From Paracoccaceae bacterium (GTDB lineage: Bacteria > Pseudomonadota > Alphaproteobacteria > Rhodobacterales > Rhodobacteraceae), in contig WFPZ01000266.1 in assembly GCA_015487335.1 (NCBI GenBank), positions 1 through 14,953 on the forward strand: DNA of 14,953 bases. Direction: 5' to 3'. The translations under genes were made by a program, and so were the position numbers. Position 1 is the first letter of the stretch; the number at the start of each line of letters is the position of its first letter. Positions 7,272 to 14,892 of the stretch are shown here, in pieces. The notes beneath the pieces were generated by a model that saw only the letters and a program-made list of their open reading frames with translations, was not told the origin of the DNA and made no database searches.

Positions 7272-8741
7272 ATGCGTGACCTGCCCCCCGCTCACCCCTT
7301 CGACGACGACAAGCTGAAAGAGGAATGCGGCGTCTACGGCGTCATCGGCGTGAACGATGCCGCCAATTTCGTGGCCCTCGGCCTGCATGCGCTGCAGCAT
7401 CGCGGCCAGGAGGCCGGCGGCATCATCAGCTACGCGCCGCAGACCGGCTTCAACTCGGCCCATCGTTTCGGCTATGTGCGCGACAATTTCACCAAGGCGG
7501 GGCTGATGGAAACCCTGCCCGGCGCCATCGCCATCGGCCACGTGCGCTATTCCACCGCCGGCTCCAAGGGCGCCACCTCGATCCGCGACGTGCAGCCCTT
7601 CTTCGGCGAGTTCTCGATGGGCGGCGCGGCAATCGCCCACAACGGCAACATCACCAACGCCCGGGCGCTGCGGCGCGAGCTGATCGAGCGCGGCTCGATC
7701 TTCCAGTCATCCTCGGACAGCGAGTGCATCATCCACCTGATGGCCCTGTCGCTGCAGCGCAACATCCCCGAGCGGATGAAGGACGCGCTGCGCCGGGTCG
7801 AGGGGGCCTATTCCATCGTCGCCATGACCCGCACCAAGCTGATGGGCGTGCGCGACCCGCTGGGCGTGCGCCCGCTGGTGCTGGGGCGGGTGGGCGAGGG
7901 CTGGGTGCTGAGCTCGGAAACCTGCGCGCTCGACATCATCGGCGCCGAGTTCATCCGCGAGATCGAACCGGGCGAGATGGTGGTGATCTCGGCCGAAAAC
8001 GGGGTGCAGAGCTACCACCCCTTCGAAGCGGTGCCGCCGCGCTTCTGCATCTTCGAGCATGTCTATTTCTCGCGTCCCGATTCGATTCTCGGCGGGCGCT
8101 CCGTCTACGAAACACGGCGCCAGATCGGGGTGGAGCTGGCCCGCGAAGCCCCGGTGGAGGCCGATCTCGTCTGCCCGGTGCCCGACAGCGGCACGCCCGC
8201 GGCCATCGGCTATTCCCAGGAAAGCGGCATCCCCTACGCCATGGGAATCATCCGCAACCAGTACATGGGGCGCACCTTCATCGAACCCACCGAGCAGATC
8301 CGCAACATGGGCGTGCGGCTCAAGCTCAACGTCAACCGGGCGCTCATTCGCGGCAAGCGGGTGATCCTGGTGGACGATTCCGTGGTGCGCGGCACCACCT
8401 CGCTGAAGATCAAGGAAATGATCATGGATGCCGGCGCGAAGGAGGTGCATTTCCGCATCGCCAGCCCCCCCACCGCCTGGCCCTGCTTTTACGGGGTGGA
8501 CACGCCCGAGCGCGAAAAGCTGCTGGCCAGCCGCATGAGCGAAGAAGAAATGCGCGTCCATATCGGGGTGGACAGCCTGCGCTTCATCTCGCTTGACGGG
8601 CTTTACCGCGCGGTGGGCGAGGCGGGCGGGCGCAACGCCGACCAGCCGCAATACTGCGATGCCTGCTTTTCCGGCGCATATCCGGTGCGCCCCTCCGACA
8701 TGATCGAACGCGGCTTCGAGATCGACACCGCCGCCGAATGA
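7272..8741 (+). CDS. purF: Amidophosphoribosyltransferase
   Basis: PurF catalyses the first committed step of purine synthesis, making phosphoribosylamine from PRPP and glutamine in the cytoplasm. The protein is 489 residues. An 18-residue leader precedes C19 in KEECGVYGV, so it belongs to the class with a cleaved propeptide whose Cys becomes the N-terminal glutaminase nucleophile. The PRPP-binding loop VILVDDSVVRGTTS is at 364-377. Four cysteines (C259, C405, C462 and C465) sit where the B. subtilis-type enzyme binds its [4Fe-4S] cluster. Removing 18 residues gives 241, 387, 444 and 447, close to the B. subtilis positions. This indicates the oxygen-sensitive iron-sulfur type rather than the E. 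coli type. The start is set by the leader; GGAG at 7256-7259 is a somewhat distant ribosome binding site. Confidence 0.97.
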   Translation: MRDLPPAHPFDDDKLKEECGVYGVIGVNDAANFVALGLHALQHRGQEAGGIISYAPQTGFNSAHRFGYVRDNFTKAGLMETLPGAIAIGHVRYSTAGSKGATSIRDVQPFFGEFSMGGAAIAHNGNITNARALRRELIERGSIFQSSSDSECIIHLMALSLQRNIPERMKDALRRVEGAYSIVAMTRTKLMGVRDPLGVRPLVLGRVGEGWVLSSETCALDIIGAEFIREIEPGEMVVISAENGVQSYHPFEAVPPRFCIFEHVYFSRPDSILGGRSVYETRRQIGVELAREAPVEADLVCPVPDSGTPAAIGYSQESGIPYAMGIIRNQYMGRTFIEPTEQIRNMGVRLKLNVNRALIRGKRVILVDDSVVRGTTSLKIKEMIMDAGAKEVHFRIASPPTAWPCFYGVDTPEREKLLASRMSEEEMRVHIGVDSLRFISLDGLYRAVGEAGGRNADQPQYCDACFSGAYPVRPSDMIERGFEIDTAAE

Positions 8742-8810
8742 GCGCGCGGCGCGCACACAGCGGCGATCCGCTCTCTTGACCTTCGCGCCGCGGTGCCGCA
8801 AACCGCACCC

Positions 8811-9458
8811 ATGACCGATCAGAAAATCGCCCTCGTCACCGGCGCCTCGCGCGGCCTGGGGGCCGCCCTTTCCCTGGCGCTTGCGGAAAGCCATCACATC
8901 GTCGCCGTGGCCCGCACCACCGGCGGGCTGGAAGAGCTGGACGACCGCATCCAGGAAGCGGGCGGACAGGCCACGCTGGCGCCGATGGACATCACCAACG
9001 CCGATGCCATGGCCCATCTGTGCCGCTCGATCTTCGACCGCTGGGGGCATGTGGACGTCTGGGCCCACACCGCCATCTACACCGCACCGCTCTCGCCGGC
9101 CGACCACATCGGCGCCAAGGACTGGGAGCGCTCCATCGAAACCAACGTCACCGCCACGGGGCGGCTGATCCCCATGGTGGCGCCGCTGCTGCGCGTCGCC
9201 CCGGCCGGCACCGCGGTGTTCTTTGACGACCCGCGCGGCGGGCAGAAGTTCTTCGGTGCCTACGGGGCCACCAAGGCGGCCCAGATCGCGCTGGCCCGCA
9301 GCTGGCAGGAGGAAACCAGGCGCACAGGTCCCCGCGTTCTGGTTCTTGAACCGCGCCCGATGCCCACCGCCACCCGGGCCCGCTTCTTTCCCGGCGAGGA
9401 CCGCAGCGTGCTGGCCGACCCCCATGAAGAGGCGAGAAGGCTGCTCGAGGCGCTCTGA
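8811..9458 (+). CDS. Short-chain dehydrogenase/reductase family protein with altered active site
   Basis: This 215-residue protein has the SDR Rossmann fold. The cofactor motif TGASRGLG is at 10-17, APMDITNADA (about 58-67) marks the strand-4 aspartate region, a conserved-type ETNVTA holds the helix-4 asparagine, and Y151-x3-K155 (YGATK) is the catalytic pair. Two hallmarks are changed. The NNAG motif is replaced by AHTA. The catalytic serine expected 13 residues before the tyrosine is F138, in VFFDDPRGG. It may therefore be a redox enzyme with unusual chemistry, or a non-catalytic SDR. Its substrate is unknown. It starts 69 bases after purF. An in-frame GTG at 8793 is possible, but the ATG places the Rossmann strand at the usual distance from the N-terminus. 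Confidence 0.87.
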   Translation: MTDQKIALVTGASRGLGAALSLALAESHHIVAVARTTGGLEELDDRIQEAGGQATLAPMDITNADAMAHLCRSIFDRWGHVDVWAHTAIYTAPLSPADHIGAKDWERSIETNVTATGRLIPMVAPLLRVAPAGTAVFFDDPRGGQKFFGAYGATKAAQIALARSWQEETRRTGPRVLVLEPRPMPTATRARFFPGEDRSVLADPHEEARRLLEAL

Positions 9459-9553
9459 GCCCGGACGGGGCCCGGGATGGGCGGCACAGGCGGGGCGCTT
9501 GCCGCGCGCCCCCGGCTCATCTATTCAGGAACAAAGCGTTCTCGGGCAGGTCC

Positions 9554-10336
9554 ATGCGGATTCTCATCACCAATGACGACGGCATCAATGCGCCCGGCCT
9601 GACGGTGCTGCAGCGCATCGCCGAGCACCTCGCCGGCCCCGGGGGCGAGGTCTGGACGGTGGCGCCGGCCTTCGAGCAGTCCGGGGTCGGCCACTGCATC
9701 AGCTACACCCACCCGATGATGATCGCCGAGCTGGGCCCGCGCCGCTTCGCCGCCGAGGGCTCGCCGGCCGATTGCGTGCTCGCGGCCCTGCACGATGTGA
9801 TGCCCCAACCGCCCGATCTGGTACTCTCCGGCATCAACCGCGGCAACAACGCCGCCGAGAACGCGCTCTACTCCGGCACCGTGGGCGGCGCCATGGAAGC
9901 GGCCCTGCAGGGCCTGCCGGCGATTGCGCTGTCGCAATTCCTCGGGCCCGAGAACATCTCTCTGGATGATCCCTTCGAGGCCGCCGCCGCGGCCGGGGCG
10001 AACACGGTGCGTCTGATCCTCGAGAAGGGCCTGTGGGATGCCGACGACTACCGGCTGTTCTACAACGTCAACTTCCCGCCCGTGCCGGCCGGCCGCATCC
10101 GGGGCCATCGGGTTTCCGCCCAGGGCTACCGCCGCGAAACCGTCTTCGGGGTCGAGCCGCACCGCTCGCCCTCGGGGCGCAAGTTTCTCTGGGTCAAGGG
10201 CGGCCCGCAGCATTTTCCCACCGGCCCCGGCACCGACGTCACCGCCAACCTGGAGGGCTACATCTCGATAACGCCGATGCGGGCCGATCTCACCGCCCAC
10301 GACGTGCTCGACGAGCTGAGGGAGCGGCTGGAATGA
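9554..10336 (+). CDS. surE: 5'/3'-nucleotidase SurE
   Basis: SurE is a metal-dependent phosphatase that acts on nucleoside monophosphates (and short polyphosphate in some species) and is linked to stationary-phase survival. The 260-residue protein has the full metal site: D8 and D9 in ITNDDGINAPG, S43 in EQSGVGH and N95 in LSGINRGNN. The YSGTVGGAMEA segment and the C-terminal TDVTANLEGYISITP segment are also typical of the family. The start gives the standard MRILITNDDG N-terminus. The stop overlaps the pcm start (ATGA). This surE-pcm pairing recurs in many proteobacteria and fits a shared stress or repair role. Confidence 0.96.
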   Translation: MRILITNDDGINAPGLTVLQRIAEHLAGPGGEVWTVAPAFEQSGVGHCISYTHPMMIAELGPRRFAAEGSPADCVLAALHDVMPQPPDLVLSGINRGNNAAENALYSGTVGGAMEAALQGLPAIALSQFLGPENISLDDPFEAAAAAGANTVRLILEKGLWDADDYRLFYNVNFPPVPAGRIRGHRVSAQGYRRETVFGVEPHRSPSGRKFLWVKGGPQHFPTGPGTDVTANLEGYISITPMRADLTAHDVLDELRERLE

Positions 10337-10977
10337 CCGACGACGTGGCCGAACGCAAGATGCAGTTCCTGTTCGCGCTGCGCACCCGGGGGGTGACAGA
10401 CAGCCGGGTTCTGGAGGCGATGGAACGGATCGACCGCGGCGACTTCGTGCGCGGAATCTTTGCGGCGCGGGCCTACGAGGACATGCCGCTGCCGATCGCC
10501 TGCGGCCAGACCATCTCGCAGCCCTCGGTGGTGGGGCTGATGACCCAGGCCCTGGCGCCCTCGCCCCGCGACAAGGTGCTCGAGGTGGGCACCGGATCGG
10601 GGTATCAGGCGGCGATCCTCAGCCAGCTGGCCCGCCGGGTCTACACCGTGGACCGCCACCGCCGGCTGGTGCACGAGGCCCGCGCGCTCTTCGACAGGCT
10701 CGGGCTGACCAACATCACCGCCTTCACCGCCGACGGCAGCCACGGCTTTCCCGAGCAGGCCCCCTTCGACCGCATCATCGTGACCGCCGCCGCCGAAGAC
10801 CCGCCAGGCCCCCTATTGGCGCAGATGAAAATCGGCGGTATCATGGTGTTGCCGGTGGGACAGTCGGATACGGTACAAAGCCTGATCAAGGTCACCCGCA
10901 CCGAAACGGGCTACGATTACGAAGAAATCCGGCCGGTGCGTTTTGTCCCCCTTCTCGAGGGGCTGGGGGAAGAGTAG
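10333..10977 (+). CDS. pcm: Protein-L-isoaspartate O-methyltransferase
   Basis: This SAM-dependent enzyme methylates L-isoaspartyl residues so that damaged proteins can be restored. The 214-residue length is normal. The substrate-side motif GQTISQPSVVGLMTQAL starts at 58. The SAM-binding glycine motif VLEVGTGSGYQ is at 82-92. Motif II is the segment FDRIIVTAAAEDPP from 145, and the C-terminal VRFVPLLEGL is also characteristic. The ATG overlaps the surE stop, implying translational coupling. The protein ends about 60 bases before the LysM/LytM lipoprotein gene. In that gap GGCCC (11002-11006) can pair with GGGCC (11015-11019), but no T run follows, so read-through is likely. Confidence 0.96.
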   Translation: MTDDVAERKMQFLFALRTRGVTDSRVLEAMERIDRGDFVRGIFAARAYEDMPLPIACGQTISQPSVVGLMTQALAPSPRDKVLEVGTGSGYQAAILSQLARRVYTVDRHRRLVHEARALFDRLGLTNITAFTADGSHGFPEQAPFDRIIVTAAAEDPPGPLLAQMKIGGIMVLPVGQSDTVQSLIKVTRTETGYDYEEIRPVRFVPLLEGLGEE

Positions 10978-11040
10978 CTTGCGCGAACTGCATGTGGCGA
11001 AGGCCCGGGGACAAGGGCCGGTGGATTGAGGATGCGAGCC

Positions 11041-12231
11041 ATGAAACTTACAGGCCAGTGGAAATTCCGGATCGCCCTGATGGGCGGGGCGCTGATCGCG
11101 CTGTCCGCCTGCGAAGGGCCGGTCGACTTCGACCTGCGGGGGCTGGCCAACGGGTTCAACACCGCCGGTGCCGCCCAGCAGGCCACCGCCCGGCGTCCCG
11201 CCCCCGACAGCCGCGGGGTCATCTCCTACCCGAATTTCCAGGTGGCCGTGGCCCGGCGTGGCGACACGCTGGTCGACGTGGCCGAACGGGTGGGCCTCCC
11301 GGTGGGCGAGCTGTCCCGCTACAACGGCCTTGCCCCCGATACGGTGCTGCGCGAAGGCGAGGTGATCGCCCTGCCCCGGCGGGTGGACGCCCCGCCAGCC
11401 GGCGCGCCGGGGGGCATCTCCAGCGGGCCGATCTCGGACACCGGCGTCGACATCACGGCGCTGGCGGGCAACGCCATCGAGCGGGCCGGCGGCGGCCAGC
11501 CCGCCGGGGCGCCCCCCGCCGGGACCGACACGGTGGAACCGCTGCGCCACCGGGTGGAGCGCGGCGAGACCGCCTTCACCATCGCCCGGCTCTACAACGT
11601 CTCGGTGCGCGCCCTGGCCGAGTGGAACGGCCTCGGCCCCGATCTGGCAGTGCGCGAGGGCCAGTTCCTGCTGATCCCGGTTCCGGCCAAACCGGCGCCT
11701 TCAGCCCCCGCCGAAACAGCTCCCGCGCCGCGGCCCGACCAGACGCCCGAGCCCCGCAACGAAGAGCCCGCCACGCCTGCGCCGCCTTCCGCCTCCGCCC
11801 CGCTGCCCGAGGAGGAAAGCGCCGCCGTCGCCACCCCGCCCTCGCCCGATCTGGGCGAAGACCGCTCGGCGGCGTCCGATACCGCGCAGCTGATGATGCC
11901 CACCAAGGGCAAGATCATCCGCGGCTACCAGCAGGGCAAGAACGAGGGCATCAACATCGCCGCCCCCGCCGGCACCCCGGTGGTGGCCGCCGCCGACGGC
12001 ACCGTGGCGGCGATCACCCGCGACACCGACCAGGTGCCGATCATCGTGCTGCGCCATGCCGACAACCTGCTGACGGTCTACGCCGGCGTCGACAACGTGA
12101 CGGTCAACAAGGGAGACAAGGTCCGCCGCGGCCAGAAGATTGCCGAAGTGCGGGCCGGCAATCCCAGCTTCCTGCACTTCCAGGTGCGCCGCGGCATCGA
12201 CAGCGTCGATCCGATGCCCTTCCTGCAGTAG
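11041..12231 (+). CDS. nlpD: LysM and degenerate LytM (M23-like) domain lipoprotein, NlpD-like
   Basis: This is a 396-residue envelope protein. A signal peptide ends in the lipobox LSAC with acylated C24. LysM domains lie at about 63-113 and 167-215 and should bind peptidoglycan. A proline/alanine-rich acidic linker (about 216-280) leads to a LytM/M23 domain (285-396). The zinc ligands of active M23 peptidases are lost: the HxxxD site reads NEGIN, and the final HxH reads FLH within FLHFQVR. It is therefore probably not an endopeptidase but an activator of cell-wall amidases, as known for NlpD and EnvC. The symbol is by analogy only. The ATG at 11041 is preferred because GAGG (11028-11031) sits 9 bases upstream; the ATG at 11032 touches that site. 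surE-pcm-nlpD order is common in proteobacteria. Confidence 0.9.
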   Translation: MKLTGQWKFRIALMGGALIALSACEGPVDFDLRGLANGFNTAGAAQQATARRPAPDSRGVISYPNFQVAVARRGDTLVDVAERVGLPVGELSRYNGLAPDTVLREGEVIALPRRVDAPPAGAPGGISSGPISDTGVDITALAGNAIERAGGGQPAGAPPAGTDTVEPLRHRVERGETAFTIARLYNVSVRALAEWNGLGPDLAVREGQFLLIPVPAKPAPSAPAETAPAPRPDQTPEPRNEEPATPAPPSASAPLPEEESAAVATPPSPDLGEDRSAASDTAQLMMPTKGKIIRGYQQGKNEGINIAAPAGTPVVAAADGTVAAITRDTDQVPIIVLRHADNLLTVYAGVDNVTVNKGDKVRRGQKIAEVRAGNPSFLHFQVRRGIDSVDPMPFLQ

Positions 12232-12314
12232 GGCCGTTGCGGGATCTGCTGGCGGCGGGGCGCGCTCAGCTGTCCGGGCATCGCGCCACGGGCGGCGCGA
12301 GACCTGCCGTGCAG

Positions 12315-12341
12315 GGGCGCCCCGGCGCGGAAGAGGCGCCC
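12315..12341. terminator. Inverted repeat in the convergent gap between the lipoprotein gene and the ATPase gene
   Basis: GGGCGCC (12315-12321) is complementary to GGCGCCC (12335-12341) with a 13-base loop. It lies in a gap where transcription from both sides converges, so it could act on either strand. Neither side has a clear T run. A second GC-rich repeat, GCGCGC at 12358-12363 and 12371-12376, reaches the ATPase stop codon. Nothing else is recognisable in 12232-12375. Confidence 0.35.
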
Positions 12342-12375
12342 ATCTTCTGGAAGCCTTGCGCGCGCATGCTGCGCG

Positions 12376-13218
12376 CTACAGCCGAATGCCGTGACGGCCG
12401 GCGAGATCGGTGAAGAACTGCCAGGCCACCCGCCCCGAGCGCGCCCCCCGCGTGGCCTGCCACTCGATCGCCTCGGCGCGCAGCGCCTCCTCGTCGATCT
12501 CCAGCCCCCAGGCCGCGCAGTAGCCGCGGATCATCGCCAGATAGTCATCCTGGCTGCAGGGATGGAAGCCCAGCCACAGGCCGAAGCGGTCCGACAGCGA
12601 GATCTTTTCCTCCACCGCCTCGGAGGGGCTGATGGCGGAGGAACGTTCGTTCTCGATCATGTCGCGGGGCATCAGATGGCGACGGTTCGAGGTGGCGTAG
12701 AACACCACGTTGTCGGGCCGGCCCTCGATGCCGCCGTCGAGCACCGCCTTGAGCGACTTGTAGTGCTCGTCGTCGTGACTGAAGGAAAGATCGTCGCAAA
12801 ACAGCACGAAGCGGTGGGGCGCGGCGCGCAGCAGGTTCATGAGCCGCCCCACAGAGGGCAGATCCTCGCGATGCAGTTCCACCAGTTTCAGCGCCTCTCC
12901 ACGGGCCTGAACTTCGGCGTGCACGGCCTTGACCAGAGAGGATTTTCCCATCCCGCGCGCCCCCCACAGAAGGGCGTTGTTGGCAGGCAGTCCGCGGGCA
13001 AAGCGCAGGGTGTTTTCCAAAAGCGTGTCGCGCGCGCGGTCGATGCCCACCAGCAGGCGCAGATCCACCCGGTTGACCTTCTCCACCGGCTCCAGCCTGT
13101 CGGGGCCCGTATGCCACACGAAGGCCTCGGCCTCGGCGAAGGAGGGCAGCGCGGGCGGCGGCGGAGAGAGCCTCTCGAGCGCCTCGGCAATCCGCTTCAG
13201 CGCCTTCCTGCCGGGCAT
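12376..13218 (-). CDS. DUF815-type AAA ATP-binding protein
   Basis: This is a 280-residue P-loop ATPase. An N-terminal helical region precedes Walker A, WGARGMGKSS (85-94). A Walker B-like VLFCDDLSF (138-146) follows, then a sensor-1-like strand VVFYATSNRRHL (171-182) and the conserved DRFGLWLGFHP (210-220). This order is what I know for the DUF815 (PF05673) family of uncharacterised AAA-type proteins. No membrane segment or signal is visible. It starts within the tatC stop (TGATG), so it is the last gene of the tat operon and probably made with the translocase. A functional link to Tat is inference from position only. The frame stays open through tatC without a stop, but residues before MPGRKALKRI show no family similarity. 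Confidence 0.88.
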   Translation of the reverse strand: MPGRKALKRIAEALERLSPPPPALPSFAEAEAFVWHTGPDRLEPVEKVNRVDLRLLVGIDRARDTLLENTLRFARGLPANNALLWGARGMGKSSLVKAVHAEVQARGEALKLVELHREDLPSVGRLMNLLRAAPHRFVLFCDDLSFSHDDEHYKSLKAVLDGGIEGRPDNVVFYATSNRRHLMPRDMIENERSSAISPSEAVEEKISLSDRFGLWLGFHPCSQDDYLAMIRGYCAAWGLEIDEEALRAEAIEWQATRGARSGRVAWQFFTDLAGRHGIRL

Positions 13219-14057
13219 CAGGCCTCTTCCTCGTCGTCCAGAAGCCCCTCTTCGCGCAGCCGCTCGTTGCGCTTCTTCTCGACCCGGCGCACCAGCCAGA
13301 TGGAGATCTCGTAGAGGCCATAGACCACGGTGAACAGGATGATCTGGGTGATGACATCCGGCGGGGTGACGATGGCGGCCAGCACCAGGATGCCCACCAC
13401 CGCGTATTTGCGCACCGCTCCCAGCCCCTGAGAGGAAACCAGCCCCGCCTTGCCCATCAGCGTCAGCAGCACCGGCAGCTGGAAGCACAGTCCGAAGGCG
13501 ACGATGAACTTGATGGTCAGGCGCAGGTATTCCTGGGCCGATCCCTGAAAGACGATGTTCGGCAGCCCCTCCTCGCCACCGCCCTGGCCGGTGATGTTGC
13601 CCTGCTGGAAGCCGAGGAAGAAATCGAAGGCCAGCGGAGTGACCACATAGAAGGCGAAGGCGGCGCCGAGGAAGAACATGAAGGGCGAGGCGATCAGGAA
13701 GGGCAGGAAGGCGCCCTTCTCGGACTTGTAGAGACCCGGCGCCACGAAACGCCACAGCTGGTAGGCAATGAAGGGAAAGGACAGCACCAGCCCGCCCAGC
13801 AGCGAGATGGAGACCGCCACGAAGAACCCTTCCTGCAGCTTGATCAGGATCAGCCCGCAATCGCCCTGCCCGTTCTGGCCCAGCGCCTCGCACAGCGGCG
13901 AGGTGAGAAAATTGAAGATCGGGTTCCAGGCGCTGAAGCTGATCACCATGCCGACGATGAAGGCCATCACCGACTTGATGAGCCGCGAACGCAGCTCGGC
14001 AAGGTGCTCTATCAGCGGGGCGGAACTGTCCTCTATCTCGTCGTCGGTCGTGCTCAT
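13218..14057 (-). CDS. tatC: Twin-arginine translocase subunit TatC
   Basis: TatC is the multi-spanning receptor of the Tat pathway and binds twin-arginine signal peptides before transport of folded proteins. The 279-residue protein begins with the cytoplasmic motif LIEHLAELRSRL (15-26), which holds a signal-binding glutamate. The loop motif YQLWRFVAPGLYKSEKGAF (99-117) includes E113, equivalent to E. coli E103. The late TPPDVITQ segment (231-238) is also present, and six membrane helices are plausible. A polar glycine-rich stretch at 151-174 (QQGNITGQGGGEEG and following) lengthens a periplasmic loop. The C-terminus is charged and acidic (LLDDEEEA). The start overlaps the tatB stop by four bases (ATGA), and the stop shares one base with the ATPase start. 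Confidence 0.97.
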   Translation of the reverse strand: MSTTDDEIEDSSAPLIEHLAELRSRLIKSVMAFIVGMVISFSAWNPIFNFLTSPLCEALGQNGQGDCGLILIKLQEGFFVAVSISLLGGLVLSFPFIAYQLWRFVAPGLYKSEKGAFLPFLIASPFMFFLGAAFAFYVVTPLAFDFFLGFQQGNITGQGGGEEGLPNIVFQGSAQEYLRLTIKFIVAFGLCFQLPVLLTLMGKAGLVSSQGLGAVRKYAVVGILVLAAIVTPPDVITQIILFTVVYGLYEISIWLVRRVEKKRNERLREEGLLDDEEEA

Positions 14058-14644
14058 TTGCTACTGGCTTTCCTGGTGGTTCCGGAAGCCGGCTTCTTCG
14101 CACCTGCCCCGGCTGCGGGCGTCCCGGCTGGCGCCTTCTTCGCCGCAGCCCCGCCTGCCGGGGCCTTTCCGGCAGCGGCTTTCTTCGCCGCGGGCTTTTT
14201 CGCCGTCTTCTGCGCGGTCTCCTTCGCGGCGGGCGCATCGTCGGCTTCCGCCGCCTGACGCTCCGAGGCGGCCTTGGCGGTTGCCTCGCGGATCTTGCGC
14301 GCCGCCTCGGCGCGTTCTTCCGAAAGCGCCTGTTTCTCCGGGCTCTTCGGCTTCTGGAGCGGCTCCAGCGGCTCCCAGTTCTCGAACTTGTCCGCCGCTT
14401 CCTTGACCTTGTCCAGCCCGAGGCTCCTGGCCGAGGTCATGTCCTTGAGATCCTTCGCCACGTCATCGACGCCGGTCTCCCTTGCGGCGTCCTCCATGGC
14501 GCTGCTGAACTCGCGCGCCAACCTGCGCGCCTTGGCCATGAAACGCCCCATGGCATGGAACATTCCCGGCAGGTCCTTGGGACCGACCACGATCAACGCG
14601 ACGATGCCAATGACCAGAAGCTCGGTCCAGCCGATATCAAACAT
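14054..14644 (-). CDS. tatB: Sec-independent translocase subunit TatB with long Ala/Lys/Pro tail
   Basis: TatB pairs with TatC to form the signal-peptide receptor. The 196-residue protein starts with the standard MFDIGWTELLVIGIVALIVV, a single N-terminal membrane helix with the conserved glutamate E8. The GP hinge is at 21-22, followed by an amphipathic helix (about 23-58) and a charged helical region. The last ~60 residues (about 138-196) are low complexity, rich in alanine, lysine, proline and glycine, with repeated AAKK and KAPAG-like units and a strongly positive charge, much like histone H1 tails. E. coli TatB also has a long tail, but it is less repetitive. The stop overlaps the tatC start. 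Confidence 0.94.
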   Translation of the reverse strand: MFDIGWTELLVIGIVALIVVGPKDLPGMFHAMGRFMAKARRLAREFSSAMEDAARETGVDDVAKDLKDMTSARSLGLDKVKEAADKFENWEPLEPLQKPKSPEKQALSEERAEAARKIREATAKAASERQAAEADDAPAAKETAQKTAKKPAAKKAAAGKAPAGGAAAKKAPAGTPAAGAGAKKPASGTTRKASSK

Positions 14645-14673
14645 GCGCTCTCAGCCCCTGACGGACAGGCAAA

Positions 14674-14892
14674 TCAGACCTTGTCCTTTTCCTTCTCTTC
14701 CTCGGGCGTCACGTCGCGGGCGGCGGCGGCCTGGTCTTCAAGTTCCCTGGTGCCGTCGCTCACGCCCTTCTTGAAGGCGGTAATGCCCTTGCCGACCTCG
14801 CCCATCAGGGCCGAGATCTTGCCGCGCCCGAAGAGCACCAGCACGACGATGGCTATCAGAAGCAGGCCGGGAAGGCCGATGTTGTTGAGCAT
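14674..14892 (-). CDS. tatA: Sec-independent translocase subunit TatA
   Basis: TatA oligomerises to open the membrane for folded Tat substrates. It has 72 residues: a short N-terminus, a membrane helix at about 6-21, the FGRGKI hinge (21-26), an amphipathic helix containing KISALMGEVGKGITAFKKG, and an acidic C-terminus (EEEKEKDK). The FGRGK hinge distinguishes it from TatB. The ATG at 14892 gives the standard MLNNIGLPGLLL start; upstream in-frame codons would add an unrelated polar extension. A ribosome binding site, GGGAGA on the minus strand (about 14899-14904), lies at good spacing. It is the first gene of the operon, 29 bases ahead of tatB. Confidence 0.95.
   Translation of the reverse strand: MLNNIGLPGLLLIAIVVLVLFGRGKISALMGEVGKGITAFKKGVSDGTRELEDQAAAARDVTPEEEKEKDKV

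Noticed and set aside
7707..9425. Very long open frame on the minus strand (about 570 codons) opposite purF and the SDR gene
   Set aside because: It lies antisense to two clear genes, and its protein is rich in His, Gly, Ala and Arg with no domain. Such frames are expected in very GC-rich DNA.
9492..9512. GGGGCGC/GCGCCCC stem downstream of the SDR gene
   Set aside because: It could be a terminator but no T run follows, so I did not list it as a feature.
9529..9541. GAAC-N5-GTTC inverted repeat upstream of surE as a possible LexA operator
   Set aside because: Alphaproteobacterial LexA sites are direct repeats GTTC-N7-GTTC. Orientation and spacing here do not fit, and 4-base arms arise easily by chance.
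13219..14238. Upstream extension of the DUF815 ATPase frame through tatC, which would give a 620-residue protein
   Set aside because: The extension overlaps tatC entirely and encodes an arginine/proline-rich sequence. The ATG at 13218 coupled to the tatC stop is the natural start.
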